Shown here piece after piece: positions 1 to 6,064 of a stretch of 6,196 bases of DNA. The translations under genes and the position numbers were made by a program. This DNA comes from an uncultured Clostridia bacterium (GTDB lineage Bacteria > Bacillota > Clostridia > Lachnospirales > Lachnospiraceae). The stretch lies in contig CAMHMG010000182.1 in the NCBI GenBank assembly GCA_946186175.1, positions 1 to 6,196 of the forward strand, written 5' to 3'. The notes under the pieces were generated by a model. That model was given only the letters and a program-made list of their open reading frames with translations. It ran no database searches and was not told the DNA's origin. How positions within the stretch are numbered: the stretch's first letter is position 1; the number at the start of each line of letters is the position of its first letter.

Positions 1-71
1 ACAACTTTTTTTAAAACTCTTTCAAGATTATTAAGAGCTGTCTGTTCGTCATCAACAATCAATACATTCAT
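1..71 (-). CDS. Response regulator, N-terminal fragment (cut by window edge)
   Basis: Only the first 23 codons are in the window; the gene continues past position 1. The visible peptide starts MNVLIVDDEQTALNNLERVL, the first beta strand and helix of a CheY-like receiver domain, with the acidic pair Asp7/Asp8 that binds Mg2+ for phosphotransfer. The phospho-acceptor Asp (near residue 55 in this family) and the output domain lie outside. The DDEQ-x-ALNNL pattern resembles LytTR-type regulators of Clostridia, which fits the LytS-like kinase remnant immediately upstream, but the output domain cannot be confirmed here. The ATG is 2 nt after the stop codon of the upstream ORF. GGAGG (88-84) and AGG (80-78) precede it, so translation is probably coupled. 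Its cognate kinase appears to be lost in this window, so its phosphate source is unclear. Confidence 0.85.
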   Translation of the reverse strand, partial: MNVLIVDDEQTALNNLERVLKKV

Positions 72-73
72 GT

Positions 74-694
74 TTAACCTGCCCCTCCGGACTTTTTAGG
101 TATTATCACCTTAACTAAAGTACCATTTCCCTGTTGGCTCTGAATACTTAGTGTACCATTACACATATATTCCAACCTTTCCTTTAGATTAACTAACCCA
201 ATATGAGATCGTCTTTCCTTATCCTGTTCTATGTCTGTCTTATTATCAGTCTTCATTGCTTTATTGGTCTCAGTTTCAAAACCCACGCCATCATCCTGTA
301 CCTCTATCACCTGTTCTCTCGCCGCAATAATATCCGGCATATCAATATTATATATTTTACATGTTCCGTTATCCTGATTCTCCGCTGTCTGGTCAAGCCC
401 ACAGCCCAGATTCACCACAGCTGCATTGGGGTGAACCTTCAGGTAATCCTTTATCTCAAGACCAAGGTCTGTTTCCCTCATCGCCACCTCTAAAGCACCG
501 AATCGATAAGCGATGCTCTTCGATTTCTTCTCCATGGCAGTAAAGTCATAATCCAGACTATCTATAAGCTCTACAGCCTTCGGATCCTGAAACAGATTCG
601 GGAACTGTTCTGTACACATCTTTCTTCCATACAGAGGTATAATAAGTGTCTCCTGAACCGTATTTTTTTCGATATGAATTTTCGAATTACTCAT
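74..694 (-). CDS. Chimeric ORF: LCM-type methyltransferase N-terminus fused to histidine-kinase ATPase C-terminus
   Basis: 206 codons joining parts of two unrelated enzymes. Residues ~1-128 look like a leucine carboxyl methyltransferase (LCM/PPM1/TcmP-like) enzyme: an N-terminal QETLIIPLYGRKM segment, SAM-binding motif I VVNLGCGLD (93-101), and the acidic second strand IYNIDMPDI (114-122). Such enzymes are usually about 270 residues; the rest of the Rossmann fold and the substrate lid are missing. Residues ~129-206 match the end of a LytS/HisKA_5-type kinase ATPase: G1 box DDGVG (134-138), G2 region GLVNLKERL (166-174), then the GNGT turn (189-192) and the last strand VKVIIPK. Sensor, phospho-accepting His and N-box are absent. 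The RBS AAGGAG (708-703), 8 nt from the ATG, belongs to the methyltransferase part, 18 nt after the EamA gene. The downstream regulator belongs to the kinase part. Neither activity is likely. It could be a natural deletion fusion or an assembly join. Confidence 0.85.
   Translation of the reverse strand: MSNSKIHIEKNTVQETLIIPLYGRKMCTEQFPNLFQDPKAVELIDSLDYDFTAMEKKSKSIAYRFGALEVAMRETDLGLEIKDYLKVHPNAAVVNLGCGLDQTAENQDNGTCKIYNIDMPDIIAAREQVIEVQDDGVGFETETNKAMKTDNKTDIEQDKERRSHIGLVNLKERLEYMCNGTLSIQSQQGNGTLVKVIIPKKSGGAG
299..313 (-). other. Fusion junction between methyltransferase and kinase segments
   Basis: Residues 121-128 (DIIAAREQ) still fit the methyltransferase pattern after its second strand. Residues 131-139 (EVQDDGVGF) already fit the strand leading into the kinase G1 box. 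The join therefore falls within about five codons, Gln128 to Val132. Reading frame is kept across it. No insertion-sequence remnant or long direct repeat is visible around it. The placement rests on my recall of both families, so it is accurate only to a few codons. Confidence 0.6.
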
Positions 695-712
695 ATGTTT
701 ATCTCCTTCATC

Positions 713-1759
713 TCAAACATCGAATGTTATCTCATGTCCCTTTTCCAGCTCTTCTTTTGTATGGTGGTGACCATGTTTTTCACCATTAAGGTAATGATTA
801 TGCGGGTGTGTATGAATAATAGTATGTGTATGGGTATATCCATCATGAGTATGAGTAAATGTATGCTGATGCTCATGGGTATGATTCCTAAGCAGTGTGT
901 CCAGCACAACCATAATTGTTCCTATTGTCATGACCAAAAAGGCTATCACAAAGGTAACGGATAGTTTCTCTTTAAGCAGAATAAATGAAAGGAATGCACC
1001 GATAAATGGTGCCACTGCGTAATATGCACTTGTCTTGGCAGCCCCCAATATATTCTGTGCCCTTACATAGAGAAAGATACTGAGTCCATAAGCCACAAAT
1101 CCAAGCAACAGTGCTTTGGCAATGTAGATTATATCCGGTAATTTTTCATGTAAAATTAGAGCAATAACAAGGGAACCTGCCCCGGAAAATATACCCTTTA
1201 ACACAACTATTTCGTATGTGTTTTTTGAGGATATATTTCTCGTGCAGTTATTCTCAAATCCCCAGCATATCGTTGCAAGAAGTACCAATATAGAACCGTA
1301 AGAGAATTGAAAACTGCCTGCTCCTTCATAAGACAGTATAATACTTGATAATGTAATAAATGATATAGCTGCCCACAAGCGTATGGATACAGCTTCCTTA
1401 AAAATTAAGAGGGCGATCAGTGTCGTTGCCACTATTTCAAAATTACCGAGTAATGAAGCATTTGCAGAAGAACCATACCGTATTCCGAACATTAGAAAAA
1501 TCGGTGCTGCAATATCGAGCAGGATCATTCCGATCACATATGGCAGATCATTCTTGTTAAGCTTATCTTCCCGGCTATTATCACCTTTGTTGAATAGCGA
1601 CATGATTAAAATCCCGATTCCTGCTCCCAGATATAACAGGGCTGCCATAGTTGTGGTACCCACATGATCAAGGAGCAGCTTGGATAATGGAACATTAATT
1701 GCATAAAATACCGCTGCCATCACAGCATATATAATTGCATATATTTTTCTTCTTTGCAT
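713..1759 (-). CDS. DMT/EamA-family transporter with histidine-rich C-terminal tail
   Basis: Drug/metabolite-transporter superfamily membrane protein with two EamA repeats and about ten hydrophobic helices, counting from the ATG at 1759: roughly residues 6-144 and 153-288. Typical signs are the paired short helices, the conserved AAP (87-89) and APF (250-252) turns, and a short charged step before the last helix of each repeat (FKEAVSIR, LKEKLS). After the last helix comes a soluble tail of about 56 residues with 17 histidines, which probably binds a transition metal in the cytoplasm. The substrate is unknown; metal or metal-complex export is a guess from the tail. The frame extends three codons further to a GTG at 1768, but GGAAG (1774-1770) lies 10 nt before the ATG at 1759 and only 1 nt before that GTG, so I chose the ATG (348 residues). 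A promoter and palindrome lie upstream, and the chimeric ORF follows 18 nt downstream, probably on the same transcript. Confidence 0.88.
   Translation of the reverse strand: MQRRKIYAIIYAVMAAVFYAINVPLSKLLLDHVGTTTMAALLYLGAGIGILIMSLFNKGDNSREDKLNKNDLPYVIGMILLDIAAPIFLMFGIRYGSSANASLLGNFEIVATTLIALLIFKEAVSIRLWAAISFITLSSIILSYEGAGSFQFSYGSILVLLATICWGFENNCTRNISSKNTYEIVVLKGIFSGAGSLVIALILHEKLPDIIYIAKALLLGFVAYGLSIFLYVRAQNILGAAKTSAYYAVAPFIGAFLSFILLKEKLSVTFVIAFLVMTIGTIMVVLDTLLRNHTHEHQHTFTHTHDGYTHTHTIIHTHPHNHYLNGEKHGHHHTKEELEKGHEITFDV
734..883 (-). repeat. Histidine-alternating low-complexity segment of the EamA transporter
   Basis: This stretch encodes 17 histidines in about 50 residues, mostly alternating with Thr or Glu (HTHEHQHTFTHTHDG, THTHTIIHTHPHNH, then HGHHH). 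At the DNA level it appears on the plus strand as an imperfect repeat of tatg/catg units (about 795-890). Such tails are known as metal-binding segments in Zn, Ni and Co proteins, including some transporters. The repeat may vary in length between strains by slippage. Confidence 0.8.
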
Positions 1760-1769
1760 AAATAACACA

Positions 1770-1774
1770 CTTCC
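1770..1774 (-). promoter_or_regulatory. Ribosome binding site that sets the EamA transporter start
   Basis: GGAAG lies 10 nt upstream of the ATG at 1759 and only 1 nt upstream of the longer-frame GTG at 1768. The spacing favours the ATG. Confidence 0.55.
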
Positions 1775-1781
1775 ACATTCC

Positions 1782-1799
1782 GGTTAGCAACACCTAACC
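1782..1799. promoter_or_regulatory. Perfect palindrome at the EamA transporter start: candidate operator
   Basis: GGTTAG-CAACAC-CTAACC on the plus strand has two perfect 6-bp arms and a 6-bp spacer. It begins about 10 nt after the -10 box, so it covers the expected first transcribed bases, a classic repressor position. The TTAGG/CTAA half-sites recall boxes of the DtxR/IdeR/MntR metalloregulator family, which would suit a transporter with a metal-binding tail; that assignment is inference. It is not followed by a T run, so it is not a terminator. Confidence 0.5.
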
Positions 1800-1809
1800 C
1801 ATTAATCAA

Positions 1810-1838
1810 AGTGTACTACTTGACAGCAACAAAGTCAA
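1810..1838 (-). promoter_or_regulatory. Sigma-A-type promoter for the EamA transporter
   Basis: On the minus strand: -35 TTGACT (1838-1833), a 17-bp spacer, and -10 TACACT (1815-1810). The -35 matches 5 of 6 consensus bases and the -10 matches 4 of 6, with ideal spacing. It sits in the 97-nt gap after the antiporter gene and separates the transporter unit from it. Transcription should start near 1803, immediately before the palindrome. Confidence 0.65.
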
Positions 1839-1856
1839 TTTTAATTATTAATCCTC

Positions 1857-3359
1857 TCAGCAAGTTTTTTGCGCTTCCTTTTTCCTGCTCAAAATCATTA
1901 TTGTGCCCAACAGTATTACTGTTTCAGCAAGGATTGCAATCCACGGTGTCAGCATGAAACCTGCAATCAGATATCCAACTGCACAGACTGCTGCAACAAG
2001 CGTCGCATACGGAAGCTGTGTCTCCACATGACGGATATGCTTGCAGTCCGCTCCGGTAGATGCAAGTATCGTAGTATCTGATATCGGTGAGCAGTGGTCG
2101 CCATACACTGAACCCGCCAGAGTTGCCCCAAGCGCCGGAATCAGATAAATTCCTGCTCCCTCAGTCTCACATATCATTGTGATTATTGGGATAAGCATAC
2201 CAAATGTACCCCAGGAGGTACCCATCGAAAAACTCATAAGTGCAGCTATTATAAATATGAGCACCGGAAGAAAACCAAGCGGCATATTAGACGTACTCAC
2301 GAATCCGGATATAAACACTCCCGTACCTATAAGCTGACGGCACACTCCGCCAAGACTCCACGAAAGGATAAGTATAAGCATCGGCGGAACAATATTACCT
2401 ATCCCCTTCACAATACATTCAACAAACTCCTTCGGTTTCATCAGTTTTCTGGGAATATACAGAATGAACGCAGTGATCAGACCTGCAAAAGCACCAAGTG
2501 ATAATCCGGCTGTAGGATTATAGCCGATCGCTTCGGAAAAACTAACCCCTTCAAAAAATCCTCCTACATATGCCATTCCAAGAATCGCACATATGATTAA
2601 AACCAGAATAGGAAGTACAAGGTCGATCACATGACCTTTACCATTGTTGACAGTTAAAGAATCATTCACATCTTCTGAATGTTTTTCAGCTTCCATTTCC
2701 GCCTTCTTCATTGGTCCAAAATCCCTGCCTGTAAAGCTTATAAAAAATACCATAAGGATAGTCATCAGCGCGTAGAAATTGTAAGGTATTGTGGAAAGAA
2801 ACACGTTAAATCCGTTCGTTTCACTGACCTCACTTGCCACGGCAACCGCCCAGCTGGATACCGGTGCAATAATACATACCGGAGCAGCTGTTGCATCAAT
2901 GATATATGCCAGTTTCTCCCTTGAAATGCGGAGCCTGTCTGTTATAGGACGCATGACCGTTCCCACCGTAAGACAATTGAACCCGTCATCAATAAATATA
3001 AGTATCCCAAGAAATGATGTGGCAAATGCAGCTGCCATTTTACTCCTTAACTTCTTACCTACCCATCTTCCGTATGCCTCACTCCCTCCGGACTCGGCAA
3101 CCAGACTAACGACCGCCCAGAGAAGCGCAAGAAATATTATCATATAAGCATTATCTGCAATCTTGGAACACATCATGTCAAAAGTCATAGCAACGGCGGA
3201 AACAATAGTTCCATTACCCACAAAGCTGTATATCAGCATTCCCGACATAATACCGATAAACAGTGAAGAATATACTTCCTTAGTTATAAGTGCCAATGCA
3301 ATTGCTATAATTGGCGGCAGTATCGACATCCATCCTGTTTCAATCATTGTAAATTCCAT
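1857..3359 (-). CDS. nhaC: NhaC-family Na+/H+ antiporter
   Basis: Integral membrane antiporter of the NhaC family (ion transporter superfamily), 500 residues from the chosen start, a usual length. The family exchanges Na+ for H+ at the cytoplasmic membrane; some members exchange organic acids (malate/lactate, MleN-like) instead, and the sequence alone does not separate these. Visible signs, numbered from this start: the WMSILPPIIAIALALITKEV opening at 10-29, the IDDGFNCLTVGTVMRP block (123-138) with TDRLRISREKLAYIIDATAAPV after it, the second-half GTSWGTFGMLIP (380-391), and YGDHCSPISDTTILAS (419-434). About eleven hydrophobic helices surround an acidic loop near 216-242. The frame runs back to an ATG at 3383, but GGAGA (3371-3367) sits 7 nt before the ATG at 3359, and the family opening follows directly. 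A promoter lies upstream. I see no clear terminator before the next transcription unit. Confidence 0.9.
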   Translation of the reverse strand: MEFTMIETGWMSILPPIIAIALALITKEVYSSLFIGIMSGMLIYSFVGNGTIVSAVAMTFDMMCSKIADNAYMIIFLALLWAVVSLVAESGGSEAYGRWVGKKLRSKMAAAFATSFLGILIFIDDGFNCLTVGTVMRPITDRLRISREKLAYIIDATAAPVCIIAPVSSWAVAVASEVSETNGFNVFLSTIPYNFYALMTILMVFFISFTGRDFGPMKKAEMEAEKHSEDVNDSLTVNNGKGHVIDLVLPILVLIICAILGMAYVGGFFEGVSFSEAIGYNPTAGLSLGAFAGLITAFILYIPRKLMKPKEFVECIVKGIGNIVPPMLILILSWSLGGVCRQLIGTGVFISGFVSTSNMPLGFLPVLIFIIAALMSFSMGTSWGTFGMLIPIITMICETEGAGIYLIPALGATLAGSVYGDHCSPISDTTILASTGADCKHIRHVETQLPYATLVAAVCAVGYLIAGFMLTPWIAILAETVILLGTIMILSRKKEAQKTC

Positions 3360-3366
3360 AAAATTA

Positions 3367-3371
3367 TCTCC
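3367..3371 (-). promoter_or_regulatory. Ribosome binding site that sets the nhaC start
   Basis: GGAGA, 7 nt before the ATG at 3359. The farther ATGs at 3383 and 3377 have only A/T-rich sequence in front and no comparable site. Confidence 0.65.
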
Positions 3372-3414
3372 AGACATTTTCATATTTTTTAACTACAAAC
3401 CAGTTCAATAGTCT

Positions 3415-3441
3415 ATTATATCTCTATTCTGTTTAGGTCAA
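3415..3441 (-). promoter_or_regulatory. Probable promoter for nhaC
   Basis: On the minus strand a perfect -10 TATAAT (3420-3415) follows TTGACC (3441-3436) at 15 bp. That spacing is shorter than the usual 17, so either the -35 is read one or two bases earlier (TTTGAC, CTTTGA) or the promoter is weak or activator-dependent. It would give a leader of about 50 nt before the ATG at 3359. Confidence 0.5.
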
Positions 3442-3501
3442 AGTAGAATAAATGATACTTTTGCAGCAGGTAAAACAAACCTCTGAAATAAGTTAATACT
3501 G

Positions 3502-3520
3502 TTGCATTATACTAACGCAA
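3502..3520 (-). other. Small hairpin after the HAAS-like membrane gene
   Basis: TTGCGTT-AGTAT-AATGCAA on the minus strand can fold into a 7-bp stem with one G-U pair. It begins 9 nt past the stop codon. No T tract follows, so it is at best a weak terminator or an RNA-stabilising end. Confidence 0.3.
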
Positions 3521-3529
3521 TATGCTTCA

Positions 3530-4396
3530 TTATTGTATAGAATCAAGCGGTATCTGTTCAAGATCCCATGTGCTGTCATCATGAATAGTTATCAGTTCTG
3601 CGCCACGCTGTTTGGTCTCTTTTGAAATGTCCGGCATTTTGATACGCCTTTGAAATATGTTAAGGCAGAGGATATTTTTCAGTAATATTAAGACCGGTAT
3701 CTCAACCGCAATACTGTTTTTCATTACATCCTCAGCAAATTCAGCAGACTTTGAATTACCCAAAAAATAAAAGAATATCTCTGAAAGGATGAAAATGAAT
3801 ACCATTGCAAAAAGAAGTGCTATACTGTTAAGGAGACGCTTTGCGTATTTATCGCTGCGAGCTCGAAGATATTCGTATGCTTTTGTATCATATCTTCTGC
3901 CATTGGCTGCCTTTTCCGTACGCAGATATTTTCTATAAGGAGATCTAATAATGAGAAGCTGCACTGCTATTACTATCAGCGTACCAATGACAGCCGACGG
4001 TGTAGTTATAGCGTTATATATCAGCCAAAACAATTGTGTGATTGCAGAAGTAGCAAACAGCGCTATAATATATACCCTGATGCGCTGCTTAGTTATCTCT
4101 TTCTTTACCGAACGAATATCGACCGCTTCCCTGAATTCGCGCCACCTTTTGGCTTTGTTTGACGGATAACCTGCAAGTTCTAACATTTGCGACAGTTTTC
4201 CGTACTTACCAAACAGTTCTTCAAGTATTTCATCCTCGTGTCTGCCATCTCTGATCTTCTCAAATTCTTCATTAAGCGCATCTTCCACTTTCAACTGTGC
4301 CTCATTTATTTCCTCAGAGTATGGAATATCGTCAAACATCATATTGACAAAGGTTTTGATCTTTAAGTTTTTTTGTGGCTCATTTTTCTTATTCAT
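3530..4396 (-). CDS. Four-helix membrane protein with HAAS-like cytoplasmic N-terminus, function unknown
   Basis: I cannot name a specific function. From the ATG at 4396 it is 288 residues. The first ~100 are charged and helical, with a pattern (paired acidic helices, EDEILEELFGKYGKLSQMLELAGYP at about 54-78) that resembles the HAAS/DUF1700 domain of Firmicutes membrane proteins, often found near PadR-type regulators. Then come about four hydrophobic helices: near 107-129, 133-151, 190-213 and 227-248. A basic linker (YRKYLRTEKAANGRRYD and following) lies between the second and third. An acidic ~35-residue tail ends the protein. No enzyme motif is visible. The frame extends to an ATG at 4447, but AAGGAGA (4413-4407), 10 nt before the ATG at 4396, favours the shorter form. 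It lies 144 nt after hydG; no PadR-like gene is in the window. Confidence 0.7.
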   Translation of the reverse strand: MNKKNEPQKNLKIKTFVNMMFDDIPYSEEINEAQLKVEDALNEEFEKIRDGRHEDEILEELFGKYGKLSQMLELAGYPSNKAKRWREFREAVDIRSVKKEITKQRIRVYIIALFATSAITQLFWLIYNAITTPSAVIGTLIVIAVQLLIIRSPYRKYLRTEKAANGRRYDTKAYEYLRARSDKYAKRLLNSIALLFAMVFIFILSEIFFYFLGNSKSAEFAEDVMKNSIAVEIPVLILLKNILCLNIFQRRIKMPDISKETKQRGAELITIHDDSTWDLEQIPLDSIQ

Positions 4397-4488
4397 GTTA
4401 TCTTTGTCTCCTTGTTTCCGATTACCCAAAATATGACATTTACACACTTTTTCATCAGCTCAATTTGATTTTAACGGACTTAGGCACT

Positions 4489-4507
4489 CCATCACTTCCG
4501 GTGATAG
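4489..4507 (-). other. Hairpin in the gap between hydG and the HAAS-like gene
   Basis: Minus strand CTATCAC-CGGAA-GTGATGG: a 7-bp stem (one G-U pair) with a 5-nt loop, 34 nt after the hydG stop. No T run follows, so a Rho-independent terminator is not well supported. It may mark the end of the hydG message or be incidental. Confidence 0.3.
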
Positions 4508-4540
4508 TATCAGGAATTTTCACGGATACAGACTTGCTTC

Positions 4541-5992
4541 CTAAAACCTGAAATCTCTCTTACCTTCTTCCCTTATCTGTTTCAGATTATCGAGTGCAAT
4601 CTGTCTGGTCTTCTCATTAGGAACATTCATTATCTCCCGCGCAATCAACTCTTCTCCAAGCTTCTTCGTTTCAGGAAGTGCATAATCTGACAGATATTCC
4701 TGCAATGTCATTAAAGCGTTCGGATGACAGCAGTTTTGAATCTGACCGATCTTACACAGTGACATAAATCTGTCTCCGGTTCTCCCTGCACGATAACAAG
4801 CTGTACAGAACGAAGGAATATAACCTGACTTCATAAGCCAATATACCACTTCATCTAATGATCTCTGGTCGGATACATCAAACTGTTCTGTATCATGTGG
4901 TCTCTCATCAGGTGTATAACCTGCGTATCCTCCGACAGACGTCCTTGAACCACCTGAAATCTGTGAAATACCAAGTCCTAATACTTTTTCACGACAGGTT
5001 TCATTCTCTCTTGTAGAAATGATCATTCCCGTATAAGGAACCGCAATTCTGATACATGCAATTATCTTTGCAAAGGTCTCATCATCTATCCCATTATCGA
5101 ATACATTAGGATCAATGTCTGCCGCGCGTTTAACTCTGGGAACACTTATTGTGTGCGGTCCGACTCCGTGCACTGCCTCAAGATGTTCAGCATGCATCAG
5201 GATTCCGGCAAACTCATATCTGTACATCTCAAGCCCAAACAGCACTCCCAAACCAACATCATCTATTCCGCCCTCCATAGCACGATCCATAGCCTCTGTG
5301 TGATATGCATAATCGTGTTTTGGTCCTGCCGGATGAAGCTTTTCATAGCTTTCCTTATGGTAAGTCTCCTGGAATAAAATATATGTACCAATCTCTGCTT
5401 CCTTTAACTTCTTGTAATTCTCAACAGATGTAGCCGCAATATTGACATTAACACGTCTTATCGCACCGTTCTTATGTTTGATGGAATATATTGTCTTAAC
5501 CGAATCAAGCACATATTCGATCGGATTATTAACAGGATCTTCACCACATTCAATTGCAAGACGTTTGTGCCCCATATCCTGAAGGGCAATGACCTCCTGT
5601 TTAATCTCCTCCTGTGTCAGCTTCTTTCTCGGTATCTCTTTATTCTTTAAATGATAAGGACAATATACACATTGATTCACACAGTAGTTAGAAAGATATA
5701 ACGGTGCAAACATAACTATTCTGTCACCGTAGAACGCTTCCTTAATCTTCCTTGCAAGCGCATATATCTTCTCTATTATCTCCGGATCATCGCAGGCTAA
5801 CAGAACACTTGCCTCCCGATGTGTAAGTCCCGAACATTCAACTCCCCTTGAGGTCTTCTTAGGCTCTGCCTTATTAAGCAGTTCCTCAATCAATTCAATA
5901 TTGTTCTTATTCTTATCAGCGTATTCCAACGTCTCTAATATCTCTTCATGATTAATAAATTCTTCTGCTTTAAGTGATTTGACGTCATACAT
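4541..5992 (-). CDS. hydG: [FeFe]-hydrogenase maturase HydG (radical SAM tyrosine lyase)
   Basis: HydG cleaves tyrosine with a SAM-derived radical to give p-cresol and dehydroglycine, the source of the CO and CN- ligands built into the H-cluster of [FeFe]-hydrogenase; it acts in the cytoplasm with HydE and HydF. The 483-residue length is normal. The radical-SAM cluster motif is C104-x3-C108-x2-C111 (CVNQCVYC). The C-terminal cluster motif CX2CX22C, which distinguishes HydG from the thiamine enzyme ThiH, is present as C396, C399 and C422. Other family blocks include LYLSNYCVNQCVYCPYHLKN, the IECGEDP segment (147-153), FQETYHKESYEKLHP (207-221) and SGGSRTSVGGY (346-356). GGGAGA ends 8 nt before the ATG. 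It starts 72 nt after the preceding gene with no convincing promoter between, so it may be co-transcribed. hydE, hydF and a hydrogenase gene are not in this window. Confidence 0.96.
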   Translation of the reverse strand: MYDVKSLKAEEFINHEEILETLEYADKNKNNIELIEELLNKAEPKKTSRGVECSGLTHREASVLLACDDPEIIEKIYALARKIKEAFYGDRIVMFAPLYLSNYCVNQCVYCPYHLKNKEIPRKKLTQEEIKQEVIALQDMGHKRLAIECGEDPVNNPIEYVLDSVKTIYSIKHKNGAIRRVNVNIAATSVENYKKLKEAEIGTYILFQETYHKESYEKLHPAGPKHDYAYHTEAMDRAMEGGIDDVGLGVLFGLEMYRYEFAGILMHAEHLEAVHGVGPHTISVPRVKRAADIDPNVFDNGIDDETFAKIIACIRIAVPYTGMIISTRENETCREKVLGLGISQISGGSRTSVGGYAGYTPDERPHDTEQFDVSDQRSLDEVVYWLMKSGYIPSFCTACYRAGRTGDRFMSLCKIGQIQNCCHPNALMTLQEYLSDYALPETKKLGEELIAREIMNVPNEKTRQIALDNLKQIREEGKRDFRF

Positions 5993-6064
5993 TTGTTCTT
6001 TCTCCCATCTTAAAAATTGTAATATAAACAGAACAGCACTAAGGTTTTGTTGCGCTCCTTATAT

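Noticed and set aside
203..493. Plus-strand frame of 96 codons inside the chimeric ORF
   Set aside because: It lies antisense to a frame with clear methyltransferase and kinase motifs; its translation is hydrophobic and Cys-rich without family features, and it has no ribosome binding site.
790..895. Tandem-like tatg/catg pattern considered as a regulatory or CRISPR-like repeat
   Set aside because: The units are irregular, have no spacers, and are explained fully by the His-Thr coding sequence.
674..964. Plus-strand Met-rich frame of 96 codons opposite the histidine tail
   Set aside because: The Met/Cys/Ser composition is the complement of His codons (catg/tatg repeats), not evidence for a copper-binding protein.
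2791..3147. Plus-strand frame of 118 codons opposite nhaC
   Set aside because: It is antisense to conserved NhaC blocks. Its low-complexity Ala/Thr/Ser composition is that of a shadow frame.
4397..4454. Promoter directly in front of the HAAS-like gene
   Set aside because: TTGAGC is present near 4463, but no -10 hexamer stands at 16-18 bp from it.
6003..6064. Possible separate promoter, or short leader peptide after AAGGAG near 6060, in front of hydG
   Set aside because: TATATT and TACAAT strings occur, but no -35 hexamer lies at a fitting distance. The GTG-started frame is only nine codons and poorly spaced from the AAGGAG, so neither is supported.
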